Shown here piece after piece: positions 1 to 8,802 of a stretch of DNA of 64,000 bases; positions within the stretch are counted from its first letter, which is position 1; each line of letters begins with the position of its first letter. Origin of the DNA: Gordonia lacunae (lineage in GTDB: Bacteria > Actinomycetota > Actinomycetes > Mycobacteriales > Mycobacteriaceae); contig NZ_NGFO01000006.1 in NCBI RefSeq assembly GCF_002149015.1, positions 62,001-126,000 on the forward strand, in the 5' to 3' direction. Below the pieces are notes generated by a model. That model was not told where the DNA came from, searched no databases, and saw only the letters and a program-made list of their open reading frames with translations. The translations under genes were made by a program, and so were the position numbers.

Positions 1-821
1 TCCACACCCGTACCGCGGAGGTAGGCGTGCAGGTTGCCCGCGGACAGATAGAGACCCTGCCCGGGTTCGAGATGAATGTTGTTGAGCAGCAACGACGCCA
101 GGACACCCGGATCGTTCGGGTAGGCCTCTCCGAGTTCACAGACGGTGCGCAGCTCGGCGACGAACTCGCTCTCCCCAGCACTGAGGACGGCGATCGCCCC
201 GGCGAGCACCGCCGGGACGAGCTGCCGGAGCAGGGACTCGGGGAGCGTCAACCACGTGGTGAACAGCGCCCGCAATCCCTCGGAATCCGGTTGGCCGGCC
301 AACATCCCGAGGTAGGGATCGAGTTCGCTCACCTGCAGCGCGCGGAGCAACCGAACGGTGTCCTCGGGTCGGCGGAAACCCGCCAGGGCGTCGAACGGGG
401 TCGTGGCGACGATCAGTTCCGGCTTGTGCCACGGATCGCGGTAGTTGCGGTCGCGGGCCTCGAGACCGACACCGCGCGAGTTCTCGCGTTCGAACCCCGC
501 GCGCGCCTGTTCGGCGGACGGGTGGGCCTGCAGGGACAGCGGCTCCTCGGCGGCGAGCACCTTGAGGAGGAACGGCAGCCGGTCCCCGAAGGCGGCCGTA
601 CTCGCCGTGCCGAGCGTGCCGATCGGATCGGCGTCGATCACATCGACGAGATCCTGCTGGATTCCGGCTACGTCGACACACCGGGCCGACCCCGCCGGAT
701 GGGAGCCGAACCACAGCTCGGCCTCGGGATGTGCCGACGGGACGGGCCTGCCCTGCATCGATGCGATCGCCGTCCGTGAACCCCACGCGTAGGGCCGCAC
801 CACTCCGTCGATGATCCTCAT
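1..821 (-). CDS. manA: Mannose-6-phosphate isomerase (3' end outside the window)
   Basis: Class I mannose-6-phosphate isomerase interconverts fructose-6-P and mannose-6-P and feeds GDP-mannose, PIM/LAM and mannan synthesis in the cytoplasm. The reading frame starts at ATG 821 with 'MRIIDGVVRPYAWGS'. It contains the type I signatures 'AEPLSLQAHPS' (zinc-site QxH) and 'YRDPWHKPEL', with the zinc glutamate in the latter. Its start overlaps the stop of the upstream TobH-like gene by 4 bp (ATGA), so the two are translationally coupled. The stop codon lies before base 1, so about 270 of roughly 400 residues are visible. The manA/TobH order matches M. tuberculosis Rv3255c-Rv3256c. Confidence 0.93.
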   Translation of the reverse strand, partial: MRIIDGVVRPYAWGSRTAIASMQGRPVPSAHPEAELWFGSHPAGSARCVDVAGIQQDLVDVIDADPIGTLGTASTAAFGDRLPFLLKVLAAEEPLSLQAHPSAEQARAGFERENSRGVGLEARDRNYRDPWHKPELIVATTPFDALAGFRRPEDTVRLLRALQVSELDPYLGMLAGQPDSEGLRALFTTWLTLPESLLRQLVPAVLAGAIAVLSAGESEFVAELRTVCELGEAYPNDPGVLASLLLNNIHLEPGQGLYLSAGNLHAYLRGTGV

Positions 822-1975
822 TGCATCGCGTTCCCAACCAGGCGGAGGTACACCGCCGCCATCTCGACCCGTAGTGCCACGACCAGGAAATCCAGTACGT
901 CCCCCGGGCCGTCGGCCACCGGATCCTCGCCCGGCGCCGGGCGCCGGTCGTCCCATTCCCGGCCGTCCGTGCCCCCGGCGGCCGAAGTCTGCTCTGCTCG
1001 ATCGGCTCCGACCAGGACATCGACCTCACCCAGGCCGGTGACACGCTGGCGCGTGTACCACTCCCGCCTGCCGGTCGACACGACCTGAACTCGCGGCGCG
1101 GGAGCCGGTGGCGGTCCGTCGAAGTCGGGATCGTAGAAGATGGAGTCCACGGCCGGCCCGCTGTCCGGACGCGCCTCGAGCAGCTGTACCATCCGCGAGA
1201 CGTCGGCGAGTTCGGCTGCGGCGCTGACGATTCCGGACAGGCCCACGAGTCCGGCGACCGCATGGCGGGCGATGGCCGCCCCGGCCGGGCTGTCCGCGGT
1301 CCACACGGTGGGGCGTCCTTGGACGCGCAACGCCAGCGACTTCGCGCGGTTGTGGAAGGCATCGCGTGCCGGATGCCCGGTGGAGGCCTCGGCGTCGAGC
1401 GCGTCGGCGAGATCGTCGAGTGCGGGGACGGACCCGGTGAACCGGACCTGCGTCAGCGCCCCGAAGACCGCGAGCAGCGCCGCGGCGAAGCCGACGAACC
1501 GGAAACGCGGCTCGATGTCGAAACGCGGTGCGAGGTTGATCCCGTTGCCGCCCAATGCATCTTGCAACGGACCGGCCACCGGGGCGAGAACCACGACCTC
1601 TGCCCGCCGGCGCAGCGCGCGCGCGGCGGCATCGGCGAGCGCCATGTCCCCGGCGTCGTCGCCCGCGACGATCACGACGTCCAGCGGTCCGATCCACCCG
1701 GGCAACACCGGTCCGCTGACCACCGGCACGTCGACCCGGGCCGCCAGCGTCGCCACCGCGAAGTCGGTGGCCCGATGGGACACCCCGCTGGAGCCGTGGA
1801 CCACGACCACGCTGCGCGGACGAAGGTCGGCGAGCGGCGCGAGCACACCTTCGCGGACGGCTTCGGCAACGGCGCGTACCTGGGCACCGGCGAGCGCGAC
1901 CGCTCTCAGCAAACCGTCGACATCCGCCGAGATCAGCTCCTCGGCGTTGTCGAGGTCGGGGGAACCGGTTCGCAT
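818..1975 (-). CDS. TobH-like sugar-phosphate isomerase/SIS-domain protein
   Basis: A 385-residue protein that matches the Rv3256c/TobH position in the manA neighbourhood. It resembles bifunctional phosphoglucose/phosphomannose isomerase-like SIS proteins. Visible segments are 'SVVVVHGSSGVSHRATDF' and 'LDVVIVAGDDAGD', typical of a sugar-isomerase Rossmann-like fold, and a C-terminal region rich in 'VALRVEMAAVYLRL'. The ATG at 1975 ('MRTGSPDLDNAEELI') was chosen because the frame upstream is an artificial extension over the 21-bp repeats. The stop overlaps manA by 4 bp. A role in mannose metabolism is inferred from context; the exact substrate is unknown. Confidence 0.82.
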   Translation of the reverse strand: MRTGSPDLDNAEELISADVDGLLRAVALAGAQVRAVAEAVREGVLAPLADLRPRSVVVVHGSSGVSHRATDFAVATLAARVDVPVVSGPVLPGWIGPLDVVIVAGDDAGDMALADAAARALRRRAEVVVLAPVAGPLQDALGGNGINLAPRFDIEPRFRFVGFAAALLAVFGALTQVRFTGSVPALDDLADALDAEASTGHPARDAFHNRAKSLALRVQGRPTVWTADSPAGAAIARHAVAGLVGLSGIVSAAAELADVSRMVQLLEARPDSGPAVDSIFYDPDFDGPPPAPAPRVQVVSTGRREWYTRQRVTGLGEVDVLVGADRAEQTSAAGGTDGREWDDRRPAPGEDPVADGPGDVLDFLVVALRVEMAAVYLRLVGNAMQ

Positions 1976-2274
1976 GTCACCAGGGTAGCCAGGTCGCGGA
2001 GTCGGCGCGCACGTACTCGACACAGTCCGGGTGACACCGGAGGCCACCGCCGCGGGGCCGGCGATCACCGACCCGCGTTCGACGATGCCGGGATACGGCC
2101 GCACAGTCGACGAAAAGAGACGCACACTCGACGCGAACGGACGCACAGTCGACGGGAAGAGACGCACGGTCGACGGAAAGAGACGCACGGTCGACGGGGA
2201 CGGCACACCGTCGCGGTGGCGACGTCCCTCCACGACGTCGACGAGGTCCACGCCCCCCGCGCGGTGGTGACCGG
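1976..2274. other. Gap at the expected phosphomannomutase position
   Basis: About 300 bp with no convincing gene. In M. tuberculosis this interval, between the TobH homologue and the DUF3499 gene, carries the phosphomannomutase gene manB (Rv3257c). Here it holds only 21-bp tandem repeats and presumably the promoter for the TobH-manA unit. Confidence 0.7.
2100..2204. repeat. Five tandem 21-bp repeats
   Basis: Copies begin at 2100, 2121, 2142, 2163 and 2184, with consensus close to CGCACRSTCGACGGRAAGAGA. Each contains the palindrome GTCGAC or CTCGAC. The unit is a multiple of three, so the minus-strand frame reads as a heptad (S-T-V-R-L-F-P). It lies upstream of the best start of the TobH-like gene and is most likely non-coding. 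Confidence 0.9.
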
Positions 2275-2784
2275 TCAGTCGACCGGATCCGGCAGTACTC
2301 GAAGGTGCCCGCGACGACCCGGACGCGGGCGGGTCTGGTGTCGCGGGGCCCCGGCCGGCTGCGACGGTGCGTCGACCGGACCGGCGCGATGGCGTCCCGA
2401 GCGACGGTCCTCCACCGCGTCGCGGTGGGCGTCGGCGAAGTGAGTGTCCTCGAAGGCGTCGAGAGCGTCGATCGGACCGCGGTCGACGTAACGCGGGCGT
2501 CCGCCTCCGGCGACGGCTCCGGCCTCCCGGACCGCCTCGGCGAGGGCGGTCAGTTCTTGATCCTCGGCCGGCGGCGCGGAGAAACCCCGCTCGCTGCGCA
2601 GCATCTCCCAGCCGCGCGGGACGGTGATCCGGCGGGCGTGGTCGTCACACAGGTCCCAGGAGTGCGGCTCCTGCGACGTCGCGAGCGGACCGATCACCGC
2701 GGTCGACTCGGCGTAGACGAAGGTCAGGGTAGCCACCGCGGATCGGGCGCAGCCGGGTCGGCAGCACAGTCGGGGAAGCTTCAC
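2275..2784 (-). CDS. DUF3499 family protein
   Basis: A 169-residue actinobacterial protein of the DUF3499 family (Rv3258c position). The N-terminus 'MKLPRLCCRPGCARSAVATL' has a CC-x3-C cluster, and there is a 'DLCDDHA' segment further on. Together they look like a small zinc-binding module. The C-terminus 'GRRGHLRVLPDPVD' is the typical family ending. Function is unknown. It lies between the missing-phosphomannomutase gap and the divergent metallopeptidase-like gene, as in mycobacteria. Confidence 0.88.
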   Translation of the reverse strand: MKLPRLCCRPGCARSAVATLTFVYAESTAVIGPLATSQEPHSWDLCDDHARRITVPRGWEMLRSERGFSAPPAEDQELTALAEAVREAGAVAGGGRPRYVDRGPIDALDAFEDTHFADAHRDAVEDRRSGRHRAGPVDAPSQPAGAPRHQTRPRPGRRGHLRVLPDPVD

Positions 2785-2852
2785 GTGACGAGATTAGCCC
2801 TCGTCGCTCGCAACCACGTCGACGACACGCTCACCGCGCGGGCCGCCGGCGA

Positions 2853-2900
2853 AGACACGGGCGGCCAGAGGAGACACGGGCGGCCAGAGGAGACACGGGG
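2853..2900. repeat. Short 19-bp tandem repeat
   Basis: AGACACGGGCGGCCAGAGG occurs at 2853 and 2872, with a partial third copy (AGACACGGGG) at 2891. It ends about 26 bp upstream of the metallopeptidase-like gene, inside its promoter/leader region. Confidence 0.85.
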
Positions 2901-2925
2901 TCGGCCGACCTCCTACACTCTCGCC

Positions 2926-3447
2926 ATGCGCATCGACCCGAAGCCGACTCCACGTGGCGCCTCCGGCCTGCCGGAGTCCCGCCGCGGTCGGCGGCGGGTG
3001 GGGCGTCATCGTGACCGTCGCGGACGCGGACTGCGCTCGCCGCTGCTCCCGCAGGGCGTGCCCGCACACAACAGCCGGTCGGACGAATTCGACGCGGTCG
3101 CGCTGGAGGCCTTCGCGGAGATCGACGCGCAGTGGCATGACCAGATCGCCGGGCTCGACATCGCCGTCGACGAGATCCCGCGGCTGCTGCCGCGCGACCC
3201 GGAGACCGTCGAGTGGCCCGACGAGGTGACCGCCGACGGCGCCGTCCCGCTTGCTCGGCTGATCCCGGCCGGGATGGATGTGAACGGTGCGCCGACGCGC
3301 GCGCAGATCATCCTCTTCCGCCGGCCGCTGGAGTCGCGCGCCAAGAAGGGCACCGAATTGCTGGATCTGATCCATGAGGTCCTCGTGCAACAGGTGGCGA
3401 CGCATCTGGGTGTCGACGAAGACACGATCGACCGCGGACCAGAGTGA
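2926..3447 (+). CDS. Metallopeptidase-family (zincin-like) protein, degenerate HExxH
   Basis: A 173-residue homologue of Rv3259 and the metallopeptidase-family proteins often found beside whiB2. The ATG at 2926 gives a basic N-terminal tail followed by 'DEFDAVALEAFAEIDAQW'. Family zincins carry HExxH near the C-terminus. Here the corresponding stretch is 'LIHEVLVQQVATHLG': H150 and E151 are present, but the second histidine is not at the canonical spacing (next His at 159). Peptidase activity is therefore doubtful. It is convergent with whiB2. A hairpin overlaps its stop codon. Confidence 0.85.
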   Translation: MRIDPKPTPRGASGLPESRRGRRRVGRHRDRRGRGLRSPLLPQGVPAHNSRSDEFDAVALEAFAEIDAQWHDQIAGLDIAVDEIPRLLPRDPETVEWPDEVTADGAVPLARLIPAGMDVNGAPTRAQIILFRRPLESRAKKGTELLDLIHEVLVQQVATHLGVDEDTIDRGPE

Positions 3448-3457
3448 TCCGCGGTCG
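3429..3457 (+). terminator. Hairpin overlapping the stop codon (possible terminator)
   Basis: Arms CGACCGCGGA (3429-3438) and TCCGCGGTCG (3448-3457) are a perfect 10-bp inverted repeat around a 9-nt loop that contains the TGA. There is no T-run, as is common for actinobacterial terminators. It lies between convergent genes. Confidence 0.5.
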
Positions 3458-3534
3458 AGTACTGCGGTAGCCATTCGGCCGGCCGACAGTGAGGTCGATC
3501 GATGTGTCGGGCGATCCCCGTGCGGGGCGCCGAG

Positions 3535-3996
3535 TCAGATGATGCCGCGCTTGAGGCGCCGGCGCTCACGCTCGGACAGGCCGCCCCAGATACCGAAGCG
3601 TTCGTCGTTGTGCAGTGCGTACTCGAGGCATTCGGACTTCACCTCGCAGCCCTGGCAGATCCGCTTCGCCTCGCGCGTCGACCCACCCTTCTCGGGGAAG
3701 AACGCCTCGGGGTCGGTCTGCGCACACAGCGCACGGTCCTGCCACTGTTCCTCGACGGCGTCGAAGAGATCGTCGAAGTCGTTGGGTACCAACGAGAGAT
3801 GACGACGGCCCGGGTCCGCGTCGTCGGCGACGGGTCCGAGGGGCGACTCGAGGTCGGTCCCGACACCGATGGCCGACGAGGTGGCGGTACCACCGATCAT
3901 CGAATCATCAACGGGGCCAAGGGTGTTGAACTCGGCGATGAATTGCGGGCGATTCTGTGGTTCAAGCGGATTGCCGATCGGGTTTTCCAAAGCCAT
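3535..3996 (-). CDS. whiB2: WhiB2/WhmD-type iron-sulfur transcription factor
   Basis: A WhiB-family 4Fe-4S regulator. It is an essential cell-division/septation factor in mycobacteria (WhmD) and a sporulation factor in Streptomyces (WhiB). The conserved part is intact: 'DRALCAQTDPEAFFPEKGG', 'CQGCEVKSECLEYA' (with the first Cys giving the four-cysteine C-xn-CxxC-x5-C set), the 'GIWGGLSERER' turn and the basic tail 'RRRLKRGII'. At 153 residues it is much longer than M. tuberculosis WhiB2 (89). The extra N-terminal 60 or so residues are supported by a strong Shine-Dalgarno (AGGAGG) just upstream of ATG 3996. It is convergent with the metallopeptidase-like gene. Confidence 0.95.
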   Translation of the reverse strand: MALENPIGNPLEPQNRPQFIAEFNTLGPVDDSMIGGTATSSAIGVGTDLESPLGPVADDADPGRRHLSLVPNDFDDLFDAVEEQWQDRALCAQTDPEAFFPEKGGSTREAKRICQGCEVKSECLEYALHNDERFGIWGGLSERERRRLKRGII

Positions 3997-4483
3997 CGTC
4001 GGCGCCTCCTAGCTCGGGATGTTGGTAGTTTCTGCGTCCTTTGCGAACACGGCCTGTGTGCCGCACCCACCACTGTTGCCACACCACTTGTACTACGGAT
4101 GCGGAGACTCCCACATCAGTCGTACACACAGCGCCCGAGCGACGGCCCGCGAAGTGCCGGAACCGACCCTCACCCGAGTTCGAACATACAATCGAATCCG
4201 TTGAAGTCCAGCGGTTTTCGATCCAGAGGTTCTCGATCTCAAACTCGGAATGACACTGATGTGATTACACACGCCCAGGGCGGTCGCGGTCAAGTTGAAG
4301 TCAAAGATTCTCTGTTTACCACCAGGATCCGACATCGTTGTGACTCGACACGACATTGACCTCAACCCGACGTGCATGTCACACCGACCGCGGCGCCGGT
4401 CCGAATCGTCCGTACCGCGCCGACAGCCCCTGACCGCCCTCGCACACCGCGCACTACAGTGGCGGTGTGAAGGAGTACCTGCT
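3997..4483. promoter_or_regulatory. 487-bp divergent whiB2/fbiA intergenic region
   Basis: No gene is seen. The stretch is visibly richer in A/T than its flanks, especially about 4020-4360. It must hold the whiB2 promoter on one side and the fbiA promoter on the other. AGGAGG for whiB2 lies at its left end, and GAAGGAG (4469-4475) precedes the GTG of fbiA. WhiB2 promoters in mycobacteria have long leaders, which may explain the size. No specific operator could be assigned. Confidence 0.6.
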
Positions 4484-5521
4484 GTGAAGGTGACCGTACT
4501 CGTCGGGGGCGTCGGAGGGGCACGATTCCTCCTCGGGCTGCGCGAATTGTTCGGCCCGACGGCGTTCCCGGCCCCCCAGGACGACACGTCCGGCGTCCAG
4601 GCGAACGAACACGAGATCACCGCGATCGTGAACGTCGGCGACGACGCGTGGATGCACGGCGTCCGCATCTGCCCCGACCTCGACACGTGCATGTACACCC
4701 TCGGCGGCGGGATCGATCCCGAACGCGGGTGGGGCCGGCGCGACGAATCCTGGCACGCGAAGGAGGAACTCGCCGCCTACGGTGCCGATCCGGACTGGTT
4801 CGGACTGGGCGATCGCGACCTCGCCACGCACCTCATCCGGACTCAGATGCTCGACGCCGGGTACCGACTGTCCGACGTCACCGCCGCGTTGTCCCGCCGC
4901 TGGAACCCCGGCGTACGACTCCTGCCCGTGACCGATGACCGTCACGAGACACACGTGGTGGTCGCCAAGCCCGACGGCGACGACGGCGAACGGGTCGCGA
5001 TCCACTTCCAGGAATGGTGGGTGCGCCATCGCGCCCAGATCCCGACCTCCGGTTTCGCACAGGTCGGTTCGGACGACACCGCGCCCGCACCCGGTGTCCT
5101 CGACGCGATCGCCGACGCCGACGTCGTCCTGCTCGCGCCGTCGAACCCGGTCGTGAGCATCGGCGCGATCGTCAGCGTCCCCGGGATGCGCAGCGCACTG
5201 CGACAGACGAGGGCCCCCGTGGTCGGCATCTCACCGGTCATCGACAACCGGCCGCTGCGCGGCATGGCCGACGAGTGCCTGTCGGTGATCGAGGTCGAGT
5301 CCTCGGCCGAGGGCATCGCCGGACACTACGGCGCCCGCAGCGGGAACGGGATCCTGGACGGCTGGCTGATCGCCGAGGGCGACCACGCCGCCGTCGACGG
5401 CATCGCCGTCGGCGCCGCCCCCCTCCTCATGACCGACCCCGCGGCCACCGCCCAGATGGTGCGTGCGGCCTGCGCCCTCGTCGACGTCGCGCTCCCCGAT
5501 GCGAACAAGGGCCTCGTGTGA
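4484..5521 (+). CDS. fbiA: 2-phospho-L-lactate/PEP transferase FbiA (F420 biosynthesis)
   Basis: FbiA joins the activated phospholactate/phosphoenolpyruvate moiety to FO, making (dehydro-)F420-0 in the cytoplasm. The GTG at 4484 gives '[19 protein letters not shown]', the family N-terminus with its glycine-rich nucleotide loop. It is preceded by GAAGGAG at the right spacing. Other family stretches are '[19 protein letters not shown]' and '[14 protein letters not shown]'. The length of 345 residues is near normal. The stop overlaps the GTG of fbiB (GTGA), so fbiA and fbiB are coupled as in mycobacteria. Confidence 0.95.
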   Translation: MKVTVLVGGVGGARFLLGLRELFGPTAFPAPQDDTSGVQANEHEITAIVNVGDDAWMHGVRICPDLDTCMYTLGGGIDPERGWGRRDESWHAKEELAAYGADPDWFGLGDRDLATHLIRTQMLDAGYRLSDVTAALSRRWNPGVRLLPVTDDRHETHVVVAKPDGDDGERVAIHFQEWWVRHRAQIPTSGFAQVGSDDTAPAPGVLDAIADADVVLLAPSNPVVSIGAIVSVPGMRSALRQTRAPVVGISPVIDNRPLRGMADECLSVIEVESSAEGIAGHYGARSGNGILDGWLIAEGDHAAVDGIAVGAAPLLMTDPAATAQMVRAACALVDVALPDANKGLV

Positions 5522-6867
5522 CCGCACGCCCCGACCACCGCGCCCCGGGCCAGCTCGAGATCCGTCCGGTGACCGGTCTGCCCGAGTTCACCGCCGATAC
5601 CGACGTCGCCGGCGAGATCCTCACTGCCGCACCCTGGCTCGAATCCGGTGACGTCCTGGTGGTCACCAGCAAGATCATCTCCAAGGCCGAGGGTCGGATG
5701 GTCGACGCACCGAGCGACCCCGAGGAGCGGGATGCGTTGCGCCGTCGCCTCGTCGAGGACGAATCGGTGCGTGTACTGGCACGCAAGAACCGAACCCTCA
5801 TCACCGAGAACCGGCTGGGCCTGGTCCAGGCCGCCGCCGGGATCGACGGCTCGAACGTGCGCAGCGACCAGCTCGCGCTACTGCCGGAGAATCCCGACCG
5901 CAGCGCGGCGGCGCTCCGGCGGGCCATCGGCGATGCCACCGGCCTGGACGTCGCGGTGATCATCACCGACACGATGGGCCGCGCCTGGCGGACCGGACAG
6001 ACCGACGTCGCCATCGGTGCATCGGGTATCGCGGTGACCCACCCCTACGAGGGCGGCGTCGACGACTACGGAAACCCGTTGATCGTCACCGAGATCGCGG
6101 TCGCCGACGAGCTCGCCGCCGCGGCCGACCTCGTGAAGGGCAAGCTGGCCGCCGTCCCCGTCGCCGTCGTCCGCGGTTTCGGTCCGGCCGAGGACGGGAC
6201 CACGGCCGCCGATCTCATCCGGCCCCACGACGAGGACCTGTTCCGCCTCGGGACCGAGGAGGCGATCGCCCAGGGACGCCGTGAGGCCATCCGCACCCGG
6301 CGTTCGGTACGGGCCTTCGCCGACCGGACCGTCGACCCCGAGGAGCTGCGCGCCGCCCTCGGCGAGGCGCTCACCGCTCCGGCGCCCCACCACACGCATC
6401 CGGTCCGCTTCGTCTGGCTGCGGTCGGCATCCCGGCGTCGGGAACTCCTCGACGCGATGGCACACGAGTGGCGCGCCGATCTGGAGTCGGATTCCAAGAC
6501 CACACAATCCATCGAGAAACGGCTGCGACGCGGACAGATCCTCTATGACGCCCCGGAACTGGTGATCCCGTTCCTCGTGCCCGATGGCGTCCACGAGTAC
6601 CCCGACGAGCGGCGCAACGCAGCCGAACACACGATGTTCACCGTGGCCGCCGGCGGGGCGGTCGCCACCCTGCTCACCGCACTGTCGGTCCGCGACATCG
6701 GCAGCTGCTGGATCGGGTCGACCATCTTCGCCGCGCCGACGGTACGCCGGGTCCTCGACCTCGACCCCGGCTGGGAACCACTCGGCGCGGTCGCCATCGG
6801 TCATCCCCTCGAACCGTCGGAGCTCCGCGACCCCGCCCCCACCGCCGATTGGGTGCTGGAGCTGTGA
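5518..6867 (+). CDS. fbiB: Bifunctional F420:gamma-glutamyl ligase / dehydro-F420-0 reductase FbiB
   Basis: A 449-residue two-domain enzyme. The N-terminal CofE-type domain (about 1-245) adds glutamates to F420-0. It shows '[17 protein letters not shown]' and '[19 protein letters not shown]'. The C-terminal nitroreductase-fold domain (about 250-449) reduces dehydro-F420-0 with FMN and contains '[14 protein letters not shown]' and '[19 protein letters not shown]'. The start is GTG 5518, overlapping the fbiA stop. The last bases overlap the GTG of a NUDIX gene, so a three-gene operon is likely. Confidence 0.95.
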   Translation: MTARPDHRAPGQLEIRPVTGLPEFTADTDVAGEILTAAPWLESGDVLVVTSKIISKAEGRMVDAPSDPEERDALRRRLVEDESVRVLARKNRTLITENRLGLVQAAAGIDGSNVRSDQLALLPENPDRSAAALRRAIGDATGLDVAVIITDTMGRAWRTGQTDVAIGASGIAVTHPYEGGVDDYGNPLIVTEIAVADELAAAADLVKGKLAAVPVAVVRGFGPAEDGTTAADLIRPHDEDLFRLGTEEAIAQGRREAIRTRRSVRAFADRTVDPEELRAALGEALTAPAPHHTHPVRFVWLRSASRRRELLDAMAHEWRADLESDSKTTQSIEKRLRRGQILYDAPELVIPFLVPDGVHEYPDERRNAAEHTMFTVAAGGAVATLLTALSVRDIGSCWIGSTIFAAPTVRRVLDLDPGWEPLGAVAIGHPLEPSELRDPAPTADWVLEL

Positions 6868-7460
6868 CCGCCGAGTCGCTGCACGCGTCCGCCGTCGAGG
6901 CCCTCACCCGGTGGGAGACACCGGATCCCGACCAGGACTCCCTCCGCCACACGTACCTCGCCTTCCTGGCGGCATCCTCGCAGGGATGCCTACGGGCCAG
7001 CGCGGCAGGACATCTGACGGGTTCGGCGATCGTCTTCGACGCCACGCGCCGGCACGTCCTGCTCACCCTGCATCCCCGGGTCGGCAAGTGGATTCAGCTC
7101 GGCGGGCACTGCGAACCGACCGACGACTCCCTCGCCGACGCGGCGCTGCGCGAGGCACGAGAGGAGTCGGGCATGCCCGAACTCGTACTCGACACGACGG
7201 ACCCCGCCGATCCCGGAGGCGGGATCGTGCATCTGCACACCCACCCGATCACCTGCTCGCTGGGCGTCCCCACCCGCCACCTCGATGTCCGCTACCGAGT
7301 GATCGCCGCACCGACGTCCGACGGAGAACTCCCCCAGGTCGTGCGCAGCGACGAGTCGGTGGATCTGCGCTGGTGGCCGGTCGACGCCCTGCCGGACGAC
7401 GCCGGGGACGACATCGCGACGCTCATCGACGCGGCGTTGCGGGACGGCTCATCGCGCTAG
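6864..7460 (+). CDS. NUDIX hydrolase coupled to fbiB
   Basis: A 198-residue NUDIX-domain protein. The box reads '[20 protein letters not shown]' followed by 'EESGM'. It has the RExxEExG core but a loop one residue longer than the canonical G-x5-E-x7-REUxEExGU, with Asp where the first Glu would stand. This variant occurs in actinobacterial relatives. The GTG at 6864 overlaps the fbiB stop (GTGA), implying co-expression with the F420 genes. The substrate is unknown. The 3' end overlaps the convergent glgC stop by 4 bp. Confidence 0.85.
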   Translation: MTAESLHASAVEALTRWETPDPDQDSLRHTYLAFLAASSQGCLRASAAGHLTGSAIVFDATRRHVLLTLHPRVGKWIQLGGHCEPTDDSLADAALREAREESGMPELVLDTTDPADPGGGIVHLHTHPITCSLGVPTRHLDVRYRVIAAPTSDGELPQVVRSDESVDLRWWPVDALPDDAGDDIATLIDAALRDGSSR

Positions 7461-8671
7461 ACGCGGATGTTCTTGCCCACCGTGACCACACCGCCGGCGC
7501 TGACCGAGAACCGTTCGCGGTCGGCGCTGACATCGACGCCGAGTTGCTCGCCGTCACCCACCACGACGTTCTTGTCGAGGATCGCCTTGCGGACGACCGC
7601 GCCCTTTCCGACGCGGACACCGGGCATCAGCACGCTGCCCTCGACCACCGCGCCGTCCTCGACGATGACGTTCGACGACAGGACCGAGTTGCGCACCGTG
7701 CCCCCGGAGATGATGCAGCCGGACCCCACGACGGAGTCCTCGGCCACCCCGGACTGAACGAACTTGGCGGGCGGCAGGTTGTGTGTCTCGCCGCGGATGG
7801 GCCAGCGGCCGTTGTACAGATTGAAGATCGGATGAACCGACACGAGGTCCATGTGGGCCTCGTAGAACGCGTCCAGCGTTCCGACGTCACGCCAGTAGCC
7901 GGTGTCGCGTTCGGTGGCACCGGGGACATCGTTGTCCTTGAAGTCGTAGACGTAGGCGGTGTCCCGGCGCACGAAGGCCGGAATGATGTCGCCACCCATG
8001 TCGTGGTCGGAGTCCGAGTCAGCGGCGTCGGCGCGCAGCGCGTCGACCAGCGCCTCGGTGGTGAACACGTAGTTGCCCATCGACGCGAACGTCGACTCGG
8101 GATCGTCCGGCGTCCCCGGCGGATCGGTCGGCTTCTCCAGGAAGCGGGTGATCTTGCCGCTCTCGTCGGAGTCGATGCAACCGAAGGCCGTCGCCTCCGC
8201 TCGCGGGACACGGATTCCGGCGACCGTCACGTCGGCGCCGGATTCGACGTGCGCCGCCACCATCTGCGACGGGTCCATCCGGTACACGTGGTCGGCGCCG
8301 AAGACGACGATGTACTCGGGTCGTTCGTCGGTGATGAGGTTCATCGACTGGAAGATCGCATCGGCGCTGCCGGTGTACCAGCGCGGTCCGAGACGCTGCT
8401 GGGCCGGGACCGGGGTGATGTACTCGCCGTGGAATCCCGACGTCCACCAGGTCTGCGAGATGTGCCGGTCCAGCGAGTGCGACTTGTACTGTGTCAGCAC
8501 GCAAATGCGTTCGTAACCGGCATTGACCAGGTTGGACAACACGAAGTCGATCAGCCGGTAGGCACCGCCGAAGGGCACCGCAGGTTTGGCACGGTCCATC
8601 GTCAGCGGATACAGACGCTTGCCTTCGCCGCCTGCGAGGACGATGCCGAGGACGTGCGGCTCAGATCTCAC
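7457..8671 (-). CDS. glgC: Glucose-1-phosphate adenylyltransferase
   Basis: Makes ADP-glucose from glucose-1-P and ATP, the donor for glycogen and for maltose-1-phosphate (GlgE pathway). The 404-residue protein has the nucleotidyl-transferase N-terminus '[18 protein letters not shown]' and '[19 protein letters not shown]', then '[12 protein letters not shown]'. A left-handed beta-helix C-terminus follows ('[20 protein letters not shown]'). The length is typical. It is divergent from glgM across 131 bp, the same arrangement as Rv1213/Rv1212c. Confidence 0.96.
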   Translation of the reverse strand: MRSEPHVLGIVLAGGEGKRLYPLTMDRAKPAVPFGGAYRLIDFVLSNLVNAGYERICVLTQYKSHSLDRHISQTWWTSGFHGEYITPVPAQQRLGPRWYTGSADAIFQSMNLITDERPEYIVVFGADHVYRMDPSQMVAAHVESGADVTVAGIRVPRAEATAFGCIDSDESGKITRFLEKPTDPPGTPDDPESTFASMGNYVFTTEALVDALRADAADSDSDHDMGGDIIPAFVRRDTAYVYDFKDNDVPGATERDTGYWRDVGTLDAFYEAHMDLVSVHPIFNLYNGRWPIRGETHNLPPAKFVQSGVAEDSVVGSGCIISGGTVRNSVLSSNVIVEDGAVVEGSVLMPGVRVGKGAVVRKAILDKNVVVGDGEQLGVDVSADRERFSVSAGGVVTVGKNIRV

Positions 8672-8802
8672 TCCCCCAACTTAACCGCCATCGAACCCGT
8701 CGGCCAGGTGACCGGGCCGGAAGAATGCCGCGCGTCCCGGCCCCGGTGACCGTTGACCGGCACCGATGGCGAACTGCGCGCGATGGCACTAGCGTCGAGA
8801 TC
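8672..8802. promoter_or_regulatory. glgC/glgM divergent promoter region
   Basis: A 131-bp gap between two divergent starts. It must contain both promoters. No clear -10/-35 pair or operator stands out. Confidence 0.5.

Noticed and set aside
1976..2251. N-terminal extension of the TobH-like protein containing heptads S-T-V-R-L-F-P
   Set aside because: It simply translates the 21-bp tandem repeats; family similarity begins at ATG 1975.
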